The notes beneath the pieces are model-generated. The model made no database searches, was not told the origin of the DNA, and worked only from the letters and a program-made list of their open reading frames with translations. Both the position numbers and the translations under genes were made by a program. DNA of 64,000 nt from BP-191 sp035940575 (GTDB lineage Bacteria > Actinomycetota > Actinomycetes > BP-191), in NCBI GenBank assembly GCA_035940575.1, contig DASZER010000043.1, positions 124,001 through 188,000 on the forward strand, written 5' to 3'. Within the stretch, counting starts at the first letter, position 1; the number at the start of each line of letters is the position of its first letter. Below, piece by piece: positions 1 through 9,107 of the stretch.

Positions 1-129
1 GAGCCGCTTCAGCTCGTCGGCTGGTTCGACTGCGGGCACGGCGCCAGCGTACCGGCGCGCGGCGCGCCGCGATCACCGGCGGCGCGCGCGCTGCTACGGT
101 CGCCGCGTCGAGCGCGACCGGAGGTGCGG

Positions 130-438
130 ATGGCGAGCAACGCCGAGGTCCTGAAGCAGATCGGCAACCTGCTGAAGCAGCGTTCGTCGGTCCGAACCCG
201 CGTCCGCGGGAGCGAGCCGATCGGGCTCTCCCGGAGGCCGAACGCGCCGCGCTTCGTGACCATCGTCCTGGCGGTGGCGTTGACGGTCATCGGCCTCGCC
301 GTGACCGTGCACCCGATCAAGCCGGTCCTCGACCTGCTCGAGAGCGGCAACGTCGAGCTGACCCGCGACCAGGGCTGGTGGGCCCTGCTCGCGTCGCCGG
401 CGCTGCTCGTCGTCGGCTCGTTCTTCAGGGGGATCTGA
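130..438 (+). CDS. Small two-TM membrane protein, paralogue of next gene
   Basis: A 102-aa hypothetical protein. The ATG at 130 is preferred over the GTG at 124 because a GGAGG ribosome site at 120-124 lies 5 bases before it. The N-terminal half is basic and soluble. A hydrophobic segment follows the motif APRFVTIVLA, and a second hydrophobic stretch ends the protein. The motif recurs as APRYVTILVA in the next gene, so the two look like paralogues. The stop overlaps the next start (TGATG), which implies translational coupling. I do not recognise a family and assign no function. Confidence 0.7.
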   Translation: MASNAEVLKQIGNLLKQRSSVRTRVRGSEPIGLSRRPNAPRFVTIVLAVALTVIGLAVTVHPIKPVLDLLESGNVELTRDQGWWALLASPALLVVGSFFRGI

Positions 439-620
439 TGGCCCTCGTCCCCGGCGCCAACCGCGCGCCCCGCTACGTCACGATCCTCGTCGCCGTCATC
501 CTCGCGCTGCTCGGGCTGCTCGGGACGTTCGGCTCGGTGCTGCCCGACAAGCTCGGCGCGTACCTCGAGGTCGCCGCGACGATCGTGATGCTGCTCGGGG
601 TGTTCGTCCCCGGCCTGTAG
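438..620 (+). CDS. Very small two-TM membrane protein
   Basis: A 60-aa protein made almost entirely of two hydrophobic segments joined by a short polar loop. It begins inside the stop codon of the upstream gene (TGATG). Its APRYVTILVA start of helix one matches the corresponding part of the upstream protein, pointing to a tandem duplication in which this copy lost or never had the basic N-terminal part. It ends 7 bp before the stop of the convergent metallopeptidase gene. Function unknown; the pair could form a small membrane complex, which is inference only. Confidence 0.65.
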   Translation: MALVPGANRAPRYVTILVAVILALLGLLGTFGSVLPDKLGAYLEVAATIVMLLGVFVPGL

Positions 621-627
621 GGACCGC

Positions 628-3600
628 CTACGACACCGTGACGGTGCGGGCGGGCGACGCGCCGGCCGAGCGCCAGCCGTCGCCGCCGTAGTAGAGGCGG
701 TAGGTGTACGACCCGCGCGCCGTCGGCTTGATGGCGAACGCGACGGTGCCGTCGATGTTCTGGCCCCGGTACGCCGCCGTGTGCCACGCGCCGTTGACGT
801 AGCGCTGGAGGTAGATCGTGCGGCCGCGGGTGGCGGGGTCGACCCGGCCGTTGAGCCACGTCGTGGTGCCGAGCGTCATCGCGGTGCGGGTGAGCGTGCC
901 GGTGACGCGGTTGGCGACGACGATCCGGGCGAGCTCGATCCCCGCGCCGCGGCGGGCGCCGTCGCCCCAGAAGTTGAAGGCGTAGTCGGCGGTGGCGTCG
1001 GGTCGGAACGTCACCGAGACCCACCCCGTGGACGACGTGACGAGACCGTGCCTGCTGCCGCTGGCGTAGCCGGTCGGCGTCCTGCCGTCGAGGTCTACGA
1101 ACGCGCCCGCGACGGGCGTCCCGTCGACGCGGACGAGCCGCGCCCGGATCGTCACGTAGTCGAGGTAGGTGACCGAGGTCCGCGTGACGCTCCCGTCGAC
1201 GAGCATCGTGGTCCACTGCGGGGTGACGTAGTCGCTCCACGTCCGCCCGCTCGTGCCGTAGTCGTTGACCGCCTCGACGGTGTAGCGCAGCGACTGCCCC
1301 ACGACGCGCGGCGTGAAGGTCGCGGACGTCCCCGTCGTGGTGGCCAGCACCGCGCCCGCCTCGTCGCGGACGACGTAGCCGCGCGTCGGCTGGTACGGGT
1401 CCCAGTACGGCGTGCCCCAGTCGAGCTCGACGGCCGCGGTCTCCAGCGCGTACGCGACGGCGTACGGCGGCTGGGGCGGCGGGCCCATCACGCCGAGCCA
1501 CAGGGCCGCGGACTCGGTGAGCTGGCCGTCGCTCTCCCGCACGACCGCGCGGACGTCGGTGTAGCCGGGGTTGGCCAGCACCGCCCCGGCGAGCCGGTAC
1601 GTCCCGTCCTCCTGCCGCTCGCCGCAGCCGAGCTGCACGTACGACGCGCGGAAGCAGACCTTGTCGACGGTCGTCACGGCGTCGGCGGGGTGCACGACGG
1701 TCGCGACGAGGTCCAGCGGCGTGGTCGTGCTGACGACGGCGGCGGCCGCGGGGACCGAGAGGGTGACGGCGGGGGTGGGACGGACGAGCGTGAACTGGCG
1801 CCAGTCGCTCTGCCAGTAGCCGGCCGTGTCGACGGCCTTCGCCGTGACGTAGTACCCGCCGTAGACGCCGGTGACGTCGAACGTCGCCGACCACGTGCCG
1901 TCGGCGGCGGGCACGACGTTCGCGACGCGCCCGCCCCACGTGACCTCGACCCGGCCGACCGGCGTGGTCGAGCCCGACGCCGGCCGCGCCGTCCCCGTGA
2001 CCGTCAGGGACTTGGTCCGGACGCTCTCGTACCACCGCGGCGACGTCAGGGCGACGACGGGCAGCGGGTTGTCGAGCGTCACCTGGCGCGAGGTCGAGGC
2101 GGACCTGCCGCTCGTCTCGTACACGACCGCCGAGACCGTCTGCGAGCCCGTGCGGTTGCTCGTGTCGAACGTCGCCGAGTACGGCGCCGTGCTGTCCTCG
2201 AGGTACTGCCCGCCGAACGAGAACCCGACCCGCGACAGCGGCACGCCGGGCGTGCCCGTCGCGGCGTCGGCGGTGACCGTGACGTAGGTGCCGCGCACCG
2301 ACGACGTGCCGGGCGAGGTGATCGCGACGGTCGGGCGCGCGTGCACGACGGTGACCTGCACGCTCGGCGAGACGCCGATCCTGCCCGCCTCGTCGTACGC
2401 CCGCGCGAAGACCGTGTACGGCGTGTCGGAGGAGTTGGACAGGTCCCACGGCGCCTCGTACGGCGCGGTGTAGTCGACGTAGACGAGCGACGGCCAGTAG
2501 GTCCAGTACGGGATCTGGAAGAACTCCACGCGCTGCACAGGGACGCCGTCGTCGGGCGGCGTGACGTCGGCGGTGATCGTGTAGACGCCGCCGGTGACGG
2601 CGGCACCCGCCGCGGGCGAGGTGATCGCGGCGGCCGGCTTGAAGTTGCGGACGTCGTACGTCGCGGTGTGCGACGCGGTGCGGCCGTTGTCGTCGGTGAC
2701 CGTGGCCGTGACGGTGTGCGCGCCGTTGGAGAGGCTCAGCGTCGGCCACGGGAACGGCTGGTCGGGCTGGAGCGTCGACCTGACGCCGTCGCCGTCGACC
2801 GACCACGCGACGGACCTGACGGAGCCGAGGCTGTCGGCGCCGGGCAGCGCGGTCGCGCGGACCTGCACGTCGCCGTGCACGGTCGACCCAGGCTCGGGCG
2901 AGGTGACGGCGACCGTCGGCCTCGACAGGCGCGGCGTGGCGGTCGCGCTCGCCTCGGGGCCCTCCCCCGCCTCGTTCACGGCGGACACCCAGAACGTGTA
3001 CGGCGTGTCGTTGGTCAGCCCGCTGAACACCGCGTCGAGGTCGCCGGGGACGACGGGCTGGGTGGCGCCGGTGCTGGTCCTGAGCTGGTAGCGCAGGATG
3101 GTGCCGTTGCCGTCGTCGACCGGCGGCTGCCACGTCACCCGCACGCGCTGGTCGCCCTGCTGCGCGGCGACGAGCCTGGGCGCGGTCGGCGGCACCGGCT
3201 CGGGCCGCGCGCCGGACACCGTGACGGTGGCGCCGGTCGAGGACACCGACCCGACCGCGAACCGCACGCCGTCGGGCGCGGTCCACGAGCGGCCCGCTCC
3301 GAGGACGGCGCTGGCGAACGTCCCGTCACCGGGCGAGAGGTCGAGCAGGTACGGACCGGGCCCGACCCGCTGGTCGTCCAGGTGGACGAGCAGGCCCGCG
3401 GTGGCGCCTGCCGGGAGGTTCGCGTCGAAGCCGACGGGCTGGCGGTACTCCAGCCAGTAGTGGCGGTCGGGGTCGGGCGAGTTCACGACCGCGACCACCG
3501 GCGAGGACGACGAGCGCTCGTACGGCGGCAGCGTGAACGTCGCCGACGACGTCGTGAGGATGCGCTTGCGCCCCCCGAGCCAGCCGACGTCCTCCTTGTG

Positions 3601-4470
3601 CTTGGCGCTGTAGTGGCCGACGTACCCGCTCTGCCCCATCGCGTCGAACGGGTCGCCGTACTCGGCGGTCGCGCACGTCCCGCCGAGCGTGACGCGCACG
3701 CCGCCCGAGGTGCACGCGTACGACCTCGCGTGGCCCATGCCGAACGAGTGGCCGTGCTCGTGCACCGACGTGCGGCGGTCCATGACGCCGTTGAGCCAGA
3801 TGCTGTCGCCGGGCTCGTACGCCCATCCGGTGAGGTTCGCGGTGTCGCTGCCGTTGCAGCGCGGGAAGTAGACGAGCGTGCGGTCGTAGGCGTCGACGCG
3901 GTAGCCGAGCGCGGTGGCGGCGGTCCTGGCGCGCGAGAGGATCTGGCTCGCGTAGTCGTAGCAGCGGCCGTCGGTCGGCGGGCTGATCCGCACCCAGGGC
4001 GTCACGACGCCGCCCAGCGACGTCTGGGCGTAGGAGTTCTCGCGGACGAAGTTCGTGTCGTCGTTGAAGAGCTGCGACTGCGCCTTCGCCTGCGTGGTCG
4101 CGTCGGGGGCGGTCCAGTACGCGAGGATCGCGAGCGTCGACGTCGCGCCGGTGACGGCCATCGGCTTCGCGCCCGACAGCGTCGTGACGCCGGTCGTACG
4201 CAGCTCGGACCCGCTCGCGACGTCGGTCGCGCTCGCCGAGACGCGGACGGTGTCGCCGGGCCTGGGGTGCTGGGTGCCGGTCAGCCGCAGCCGGTACGAC
4301 CTGCCGTTGGTGACGAGCAGGTCGTCGTAGACGTGTCCCGTGGGGCGCTCCACCGCCATCCGCCGGTACGTGCCGGTGAGCGTCACCTGCTCGTCGGCCA
4401 TGGCGGAGGCCGCCGGCGCGACCAGCGCCAGCGCAGCCGCGATCGCGGCGCCCCCCCTGCAGAGATTCAT
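628..4470 (-). CDS. Secreted M11 (gametolysin-like) metallopeptidase with FN3 and Ig-like repeats
   Basis: A 1280-aa exported zinc protease. A signal peptide (residues 1 to about 26, ending ASAMA) precedes a metzincin-type site HEHGHSFGMGH at 237-247. An EYGDPFDAMG stretch follows with Met278 as the Met-turn, a pattern typical of MEROPS family M11. From about residue 425 there is a fibronectin type III domain, then several Ig-like modules that each begin with a V-x-I/V-TSP motif. Two C-terminal beta domains contain TRTSVTYLDY and TRTAMTLGTT. The real start is the ATG at 4470; the open frame continues far upstream only because of high G+C. It is divergent from the DUF2207 gene. It probably cleaves extracellular protein or glycoprotein; the substrate is unknown. 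Confidence 0.85.
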   Translation of the reverse strand: MNLCRGGAAIAAALALVAPAASAMADEQVTLTGTYRRMAVERPTGHVYDDLLVTNGRSYRLRLTGTQHPRPGDTVRVSASATDVASGSELRTTGVTTLSGAKPMAVTGATSTLAILAYWTAPDATTQAKAQSQLFNDDTNFVRENSYAQTSLGGVVTPWVRISPPTDGRCYDYASQILSRARTAATALGYRVDAYDRTLVYFPRCNGSDTANLTGWAYEPGDSIWLNGVMDRRTSVHEHGHSFGMGHARSYACTSGGVRVTLGGTCATAEYGDPFDAMGQSGYVGHYSAKHKEDVGWLGGRKRILTTSSATFTLPPYERSSSSPVVAVVNSPDPDRHYWLEYRQPVGFDANLPAGATAGLLVHLDDQRVGPGPYLLDLSPGDGTFASAVLGAGRSWTAPDGVRFAVGSVSSTGATVTVSGARPEPVPPTAPRLVAAQQGDQRVRVTWQPPVDDGNGTILRYQLRTSTGATQPVVPGDLDAVFSGLTNDTPYTFWVSAVNEAGEGPEASATATPRLSRPTVAVTSPEPGSTVHGDVQVRATALPGADSLGSVRSVAWSVDGDGVRSTLQPDQPFPWPTLSLSNGAHTVTATVTDDNGRTASHTATYDVRNFKPAAAITSPAAGAAVTGGVYTITADVTPPDDGVPVQRVEFFQIPYWTYWPSLVYVDYTAPYEAPWDLSNSSDTPYTVFARAYDEAGRIGVSPSVQVTVVHARPTVAITSPGTSSVRGTYVTVTADAATGTPGVPLSRVGFSFGGQYLEDSTAPYSATFDTSNRTGSQTVSAVVYETSGRSASTSRQVTLDNPLPVVALTSPRWYESVRTKSLTVTGTARPASGSTTPVGRVEVTWGGRVANVVPAADGTWSATFDVTGVYGGYYVTAKAVDTAGYWQSDWRQFTLVRPTPAVTLSVPAAAAVVSTTTPLDLVATVVHPADAVTTVDKVCFRASYVQLGCGERQEDGTYRLAGAVLANPGYTDVRAVVRESDGQLTESAALWLGVMGPPPQPPYAVAYALETAAVELDWGTPYWDPYQPTRGYVVRDEAGAVLATTTGTSATFTPRVVGQSLRYTVEAVNDYGTSGRTWSDYVTPQWTTMLVDGSVTRTSVTYLDYVTIRARLVRVDGTPVAGAFVDLDGRTPTGYASGSRHGLVTSSTGWVSVTFRPDATADYAFNFWGDGARRGAGIELARIVVANRVTGTLTRTAMTLGTTTWLNGRVDPATRGRTIYLQRYVNGAWHTAAYRGQNIDGTVAFAIKPTARGSYTYRLYYGGDGWRSAGASPARTVTVS

Positions 4471-4647
4471 GACGTCGTTACGCGGCCTTCGCGGGGTCGT
4501 GCCACCAGGTGTCCGGCGGCATGTCCCAAAGGTACGGTCCGGGCGCGCCCGCCGGGGCCGAACGCCGAAAGTGGCGGCGCCGCGTCCGACCCCGGTTCGC
4601 GGCCTTGGGGCGCGGGGTGTGCGACGCTCCCGCGCGTGACGTACCGC

Positions 4648-6444
4648 ATGGTCTCGCGCCTCCTCTGCGCGCTCGCGCTCGTGCTCTGCCTGCCGGGCAC
4701 CGCGAACGCGCAGTTCCAGTTCACCGAGCACATCGAGCGCTACGACGTCGACGTCACCATCCAGCGCAGCGGACGGATGCACGTCGTGGAGACGATCGAC
4801 TACGTCTTCGTCGCGCCGCGCCACGGCCTGCTGCGCAAGCTGCGCGTGGCGTTCCGCCACGACGACCGCTTCGACCGCGTGTACCCCGTCTCCGACGTCC
4901 ACGTGACGGGCTCGCGGGACACGCCGCTGGACACCAAGCTCGAGAACGACGGCGCGTACCGCGTCGTCCGCGTCGGCGACCCCGACGAGACGATCACGGG
5001 CCAGCACCGCTACGTCCTCACCTACGACGTCGACGGCGCGATCAACAGGTTCGAGGGGCACGACGAGCTGTACTGGAACGTCGTCGGCCCCGACTGGGAC
5101 GTGCCGATCGTGCGGTCGACGGTGACCGTGCACGCCGAAGCTGCGATCAGCGCCGCCACCTGCGCGGCCGGCGTCGTCGGCACCGCACTCCCGTGCCGCT
5201 CGGCGTCGTTCGAGGGCAGGACCGCGACGTTCGCCCACGGCGTGCTCGGCCCGCGCGCGGCGATGACGTTCGCGGTCGCGCTGCCCGGCCTGTACGCCGC
5301 GAAGCCGGGCCCGCTGCTGCGCGAGCGCTGGTCGCTGCGGCGGGCGTTCGCCGTGAACGACACGACGGTCCCGACCGCGACGGCGGTGCTCGCGATCGGG
5401 CTCGTGGCCATCGCCGCGCTGCTGTGGGGGCGTTCGCGCGACCTCGTCTACTCCGGCCAGGTGCCGGGCCTCGAGCCCGCAGGTGGGGCGGAGGGGACGA
5501 CGCGGCGGGCCCCCGTGCTCGGCGACCGCGCGGGGCCCGTCGAGTGGTCGCCAGAGGACATGCCGCCCGGGCTCATGGGCCTCGTCCTCGACGAGGAGGT
5601 GCACACGCTCGACGTCACCGCGACGATCGTCGACCTCGCCGCGCGCGGCCACCTCGTCATCGAGGAGCTGCCGCGCCGCGGCCTGTTCCGCAGGCGCGAC
5701 TGGCGGCTCTCCCGCATCGACCCGCCCGAGGGCGAGCGGCTGACGTCGTGGGAGTCGGAGACGATGCGAGGGCTGTTCCACCTCGGGAGCAACGTCCGGC
5801 TCAGCGACCTGAAGAACACGTTCCACCCGTACCTGACGAAGGTGCGGCTCGGCCTCTACGACGACGCGATGCGGCGCGGGTGGTTCACCCGCAGGCCGGA
5901 CGAGGTGCGCGGGCTGTGGTTCGGACTCGGCGTCTCGGCGGTCGTCGCGGGCGGCGCGGCGACGTACGTGCTCGCGCAGTGGACGACGTTCGGCATCGTC
6001 GGGCTCGCCTTCGTGCTCCTCGGGCTCGTGCTGCTGTCCGTGCACCGGCGGATGCCGTTCCGTACCGCGAAGGGCTCGGCCGCGCTGGCACGCGCGCTCG
6101 GCTTCAAGCGCTACCTCGCCACGGCCGAGGCCGACCAGCTCCGCGACGAGGAGAAGGCGGGCGTCTTCGCGCGCTACCTGCCGTACGCGATCGTCCTCGG
6201 CGAGACCGAGCGGTGGGCGAAGGTGTTCAAGGACCTCGGGCTTCCGCCGCAGCAGCACGTGTCCTGGTACGCCGGGCCGAGCGGGTGGTCGTTCGACGAC
6301 TTCAACGACTCCATGGACGCGTTCTCATCCTCCGCCGCGTCGACCGTCACGTCGACGCCGGGGTCGTCGGGCGGCAGCGGGTTCAGCGGCGGCGGCGCGT
6401 CGTCGGGCGGCGGCGGGGGCGGTGGCGGCGGCGGGTCGTGGTGA
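4648..6444 (+). CDS. DUF2207 family membrane protein
   Basis: A predicted membrane protein of the DUF2207 (YciQ-like) family, about 598 aa. A signal sequence ending ANA is followed by an extracytoplasmic beta-rich domain beginning FTEHIERYDVDVTI, typical of the family. A transmembrane helix lies near residues 246-266, then a cytoplasmic domain, a second pair of helices near 423-466, and a glycine-rich tail (SGGGGGGGGGGSW). That tail is common in this family. A GTG at 4636 is an equally possible start; neither has a convincing ribosome site. The gene stops 3 bp before the convergent gene. Molecular function is not established for the family. Confidence 0.85.
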   Translation: MVSRLLCALALVLCLPGTANAQFQFTEHIERYDVDVTIQRSGRMHVVETIDYVFVAPRHGLLRKLRVAFRHDDRFDRVYPVSDVHVTGSRDTPLDTKLENDGAYRVVRVGDPDETITGQHRYVLTYDVDGAINRFEGHDELYWNVVGPDWDVPIVRSTVTVHAEAAISAATCAAGVVGTALPCRSASFEGRTATFAHGVLGPRAAMTFAVALPGLYAAKPGPLLRERWSLRRAFAVNDTTVPTATAVLAIGLVAIAALLWGRSRDLVYSGQVPGLEPAGGAEGTTRRAPVLGDRAGPVEWSPEDMPPGLMGLVLDEEVHTLDVTATIVDLAARGHLVIEELPRRGLFRRRDWRLSRIDPPEGERLTSWESETMRGLFHLGSNVRLSDLKNTFHPYLTKVRLGLYDDAMRRGWFTRRPDEVRGLWFGLGVSAVVAGGAATYVLAQWTTFGIVGLAFVLLGLVLLSVHRRMPFRTAKGSAALARALGFKRYLATAEADQLRDEEKAGVFARYLPYAIVLGETERWAKVFKDLGLPPQQHVSWYAGPSGWSFDDFNDSMDAFSSSAASTVTSTPGSSGGSGFSGGGASSGGGGGGGGGGSW

Positions 6445-6447
6445 CCG

Positions 6448-7311
6448 CTACTCGGTGACCGCCACCGTGAAGCCCCACACGGTCCCGCCCGCCGTGAGGC
6501 CGGAGAACGACGCGTAGAAGCCCGCGCTGCCGTCGTAGCGCCCGGGAGGCAGCGCGCGACCGTCGACGTCGGTCGCGTCCCACGTGAGCACCCAGTGCAG
6601 GCACGTTCCCGCGTCGACCGCGACGCGGTGCGTGACCCGCCGGAAGTCCGTGTGGCCCCACTGGTAGCGCGCCGTGGGGCCGTCGACGCGGAAGTCGATC
6701 TCGTCGCGCGTCCAGAACGCCACCTCGCCCCGGCCGCTGCCGGGCAGCCTGCACGCCTCGTAGCCGTAGTCGTGCGCGACCTCCGCCTGGGTCGTCGTGT
6801 TGCCCGGCGTCCTGAAGCACCAGCCCGGCGCCGAGCCGCCGCCGGGCGAGCACGGCCCGGGCGCGTAGTCCACGACGGTGCGCGCCAGCGACGCGTGCGC
6901 CGTCGTGGACGGCGGCTCGCCGGTCGCGCCGGGCGGCGCGACGGTCGCCGTGGGGCTCGGCGCGGCCGAGGCGGTCGGCGGCGGCAGCGGAGTGGGCGGC
7001 GGCGCGGTGGGCGACGGGTTGCCGACCGGCGACGGCGTGGCCTCGGCGGGCGGCGTCGCGGTCGCCGGGACGCTCGCCGCCGGCGACGGGTCGCCCGGCG
7101 ACACGGGGTCGGCGAAGAGCGTGTCCGTGCCGCCCGACGACACGGACATCACGAGCGCGACGGCGGCGGCCACGCCCACGGCGCTTCCGGCGCCGGCGTA
7201 GCGGCCCCTGCGGCGGCGGCGTACGCGCCGCGCCATGTCGTCGAAGTCGCCGGGGCGCGGCGGCAGCGAGGGCCTGCGCGGCAGCGGAGGGAGCGGGTCG
7301 AGGTCAGGCAT
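6448..7311 (-). CDS. Single-pass membrane protein paired with ECF sigma factor
   Basis: A 287-aa protein whose start overlaps the end of the sigma-factor gene by 8 bp, so the two are co-expressed. Order: short Pro-rich cytoplasmic N-terminus with a strongly basic patch (RRVRRRRRGR), one membrane helix at about 40-59, a long Ala/Pro/Ser/Thr linker, then an extracellular domain with four cysteines. That domain ends in LPPGRYDGSAGFYASF, recalling BsuPI-type inhibitor domains (weak resemblance). The position suggests an anti-sigma or sensor partner, but the usual cytoplasmic zinc-finger anti-sigma domain is absent. Confidence 0.7.
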   Translation of the reverse strand: MPDLDPLPPLPRRPSLPPRPGDFDDMARRVRRRRRGRYAGAGSAVGVAAAVALVMSVSSGGTDTLFADPVSPGDPSPAASVPATATPPAEATPSPVGNPSPTAPPPTPLPPPTASAAPSPTATVAPPGATGEPPSTTAHASLARTVVDYAPGPCSPGGGSAPGWCFRTPGNTTTQAEVAHDYGYEACRLPGSGRGEVAFWTRDEIDFRVDGPTARYQWGHTDFRRVTHRVAVDAGTCLHWVLTWDATDVDGRALPPGRYDGSAGFYASFSGLTAGGTVWGFTVAVTE

Positions 7312-7837
7312 CGTCGTCTCCCAGGGCCTTGGCGAGCCGCGTACGCGCCTCGGAGAGCAGCCGCTTGACGGTGCCCTCGGGGCGGCGCACGACGGCGGCC
7401 ACCTCCGGCACCGGCAGGTCGGCGAAGTAGTAGAGCCGCACGCACGTGCGCATCGGCTCGGGCAGCGACTCGACCGCGTCCTGCACGGTCACGTCGGCGG
7501 CCTCGACGGGGCGTTCGTCGGCGACGAGCAGCGCGTACGTCTCCCGCTCGCGCCGCGCGCGCTTCCAGCGGTCGCGGGCGAGGTTCGTGACGACGAGGAA
7601 CAGGTACGGGCGCGGCTCGCGGACGCTCACGAACCGCGTCAGCAGGCGGGTGAACGCCTCCTGCGCGATGTCGCGCGCGGACTCCTCGTCGCGGACGAGC
7701 AGGAACGCGTAGCCGGCGATGTTGGCGTACTCCCTCTCGTAGAACTCGCGGAAGCCGTCGTCCGTCTCGCGGGCACGCCTGCGCGAGGCCGCGCGCGCGG
7801 CGTGCGGCGGCTCCGTCGCGGTCAGGACCAGCTCCAT
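7304..7837 (-). CDS. ECF (SigE-like) RNA polymerase sigma factor
   Basis: A 177-aa sigma-70 family factor with region 2 (about residues 27-95, including DIAQEAFTRLL and YLFLVVTNLARDRWKR) and region 4 (about 110-172, with the helix-turn-helix PEVAAVVRRPEGTVKRLLSE). Region 3 is absent, as expected for extracytoplasmic-function factors. It lies 48 bp downstream of the pilus operon on the same strand and overlaps the membrane-protein gene that follows. It presumably directs polymerase to a small regulon; neither its promoters nor its signal can be read from this window. Confidence 0.9.
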   Translation of the reverse strand: MELVLTATEPPHAARAASRRRARETDDGFREFYEREYANIAGYAFLLVRDEESARDIAQEAFTRLLTRFVSVREPRPYLFLVVTNLARDRWKRARRERETYALLVADERPVEAADVTVQDAVESLPEPMRTCVRLYYFADLPVPEVAAVVRRPEGTVKRLLSEARTRLAKALGDDDA

Positions 7838-7885
7838 CGGGAGTGAGACTGTCGGGGGGTCGTCGCGGTTCGGACCTCCTCGCGG

Positions 7886-8302
7886 CTACCGCAGCGGCAG
7901 CCGCGCGGTCGCGCCGGCGGTCACGTCGATGCCGCCCTCGAAGCCCGGCGGCGACAGCGGCAGGTCGAGGTGCGTGGAGAGCGTGACGCTGACCGCCGTG
8001 CCGCCGTCGACGAGGTCGACGTCCTCGACGGTGGTGCCGGGGAAGTTCGCAGCGACGTAGTCGCGGACGGCCTCGTCCACGTCGCCGAGCGGCAGCAGGT
8101 CGCCGCCCTCGCCCGCGTAGTACGCGTCGAGGTCGAGCGACTGCGCGGCCGCGAGCGCGGCGCCGTCGGCCTGGCTGGACAGGTTGCGCCGCGCGAGGAA
8201 CGCCGCCGAGACGTCGACCACGACGGCCACCAGCAGGATCAGCACGACGCCGAGGAACGCCGTCAGCACCAGGAGCTGGCCGTCCTCGCCGCGCCGCCTC
8301 AC
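7886..8302 (-). CDS. TadG-like pilus assembly protein
   Basis: A 138-aa protein with the short N-terminus and single membrane helix (GQLLVLTAFLGVVLILLVAV) of TadE/TadG-like Flp pilus components. ARRNLSSQADGAALAAAQSL follows, a signature of the TadG N-terminal domain. The rest is a small extracytoplasmic beta domain. It is the last gene of the pilus operon and overlaps the previous gene by 4 bp. It probably acts in pilus assembly or as a minor pseudopilin at the membrane. Confidence 0.8.
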   Translation of the reverse strand: MRRRGEDGQLLVLTAFLGVVLILLVAVVVDVSAAFLARRNLSSQADGAALAAAQSLDLDAYYAGEGGDLLPLGDVDEAVRDYVAANFPGTTVEDVDLVDGGTAVSVTLSTHLDLPLSPPGFEGGIDVTAGATARLPLR

Positions 8303-8700
8303 CTGACGGCCCGGTACCGGTCGACGGTCGCGACGTGCGTCGCCGTCACGGGGATGCGGGCGAGGCTGCCCGCGAGCGGGAGGCGGACCTCGTAGCGCAC
8401 GGTCACGCGAACGCTCTCGCCGGGCGTGAGCGTGTCGGCGTCGACGTCGAGGTCGGCGCGGGGCGAGCCCGGGAGCTGGTCGGCGAGCGCGAGGTCCGCG
8501 GCGGCCTGCGCGCGGTCGAGCGCCGTGTCCGACGAGTCGGCGGTGACGTAGGCGCGGCCTCCCTCGCGCGCCGCCGCGCTGACCGCGAACGCCGCCCGCT
8601 GCAGCTCGAACACCGTCAGCATCACGTAGACCAGCGGGATCATCAGCACGACGGCGACGGTCACGAACTCCAGGCTCGCGTTGCCGTCGTCGCCCCTCAC
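8299..8700 (-). CDS. TadE-like pseudopilin
   Basis: A 133-aa TadE-family protein. The N-terminus DDGNASLEFVTVAVVLMIPL has the conserved Glu just inside the hydrophobic helix that is typical of TadE and TadF pseudopilins. A helix with AAREGGRAYVTA and a short extracytoplasmic domain follow. It overlaps its neighbours by 4 bp on both sides, indicating tight translational coupling within the pilus operon. It is probably a minor pilin processed by a prepilin peptidase that is not encoded in this window. Confidence 0.8.
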   Translation of the reverse strand: MRGDDGNASLEFVTVAVVLMIPLVYVMLTVFELQRAAFAVSAAAREGGRAYVTADSSDTALDRAQAAADLALADQLPGSPRADLDVDADTLTPGESVRVTVRYEVRLPLAGSLARIPVTATHVATVDRYRAVR

Positions 8701-9107
8701 TGCCCCTCCTTGAAGGCGTGGGCGGTGGCGTCCATCCCGACGGACCCGATCGGCGGGAACAGCAGCGGCAACGGCCCGTGCGCGCGTACCCGCACGAGCA
8801 CCGCGCCGCCGTCCGTCGTCGTCTCGCAGCCGTCAGGCGGAACGTCGAAGGTCAGGCCGTCCGCCACCTTGTCCCCGATCGCGTCGCGCACGAGGTCGCG
8901 CGCGCGGGCGACGCCGTCGGCGCAGTCGCGGTCGGCGTTGGCGGCCTCGCGGGCTCCCTCGGCGAGGCTCGCGACGATCACGTTGCGCATGTGCAGGTAG
9001 AGCCCGACCTGCGCGATGCCCATGAACAGCGTCAGCAGCAGCACGCCGACGAGGACGAACTCGACGACGGCGGCGCCGTCGTCACTGGCAGTTCGCGCCC
9101 GAGCCAT
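8697..9107 (-). CDS. TadE family pseudopilin
   Basis: A 136-aa TadE-family protein with SDDGAAVVEFVLVGVLLLTL at the N-terminus (conserved Glu at the start of the helix) and the family motif SLAEGAREAANADRDC. A small extracytoplasmic domain with two further cysteines follows. The ATG start lies 26 bp inside the 3' end of the pilin-like gene, an unusually long overlap for this operon, so translation is probably coupled. Expected role: minor pseudopilin of the Flp/Tad system. Confidence 0.82.
   Translation of the reverse strand: MARARTASDDGAAVVEFVLVGVLLLTLFMGIAQVGLYLHMRNVIVASLAEGAREAANADRDCADGVARARDLVRDAIGDKVADGLTFDVPPDGCETTTDGGAVLVRVRAHGPLPLLFPPIGSVGMDATAHAFKEGQ

Noticed and set aside
473..3286. 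937-aa minus-strand ORF
   Set aside because: Out-of-frame shadow of the metallopeptidase gene, almost only Arg, Ala, Gly and His.
781..4635. N-terminal extension of the DUF2207 frame
   Set aside because: Antisense to the metallopeptidase and Arg-rich; the signal peptide at 4636-4648 marks the true start.
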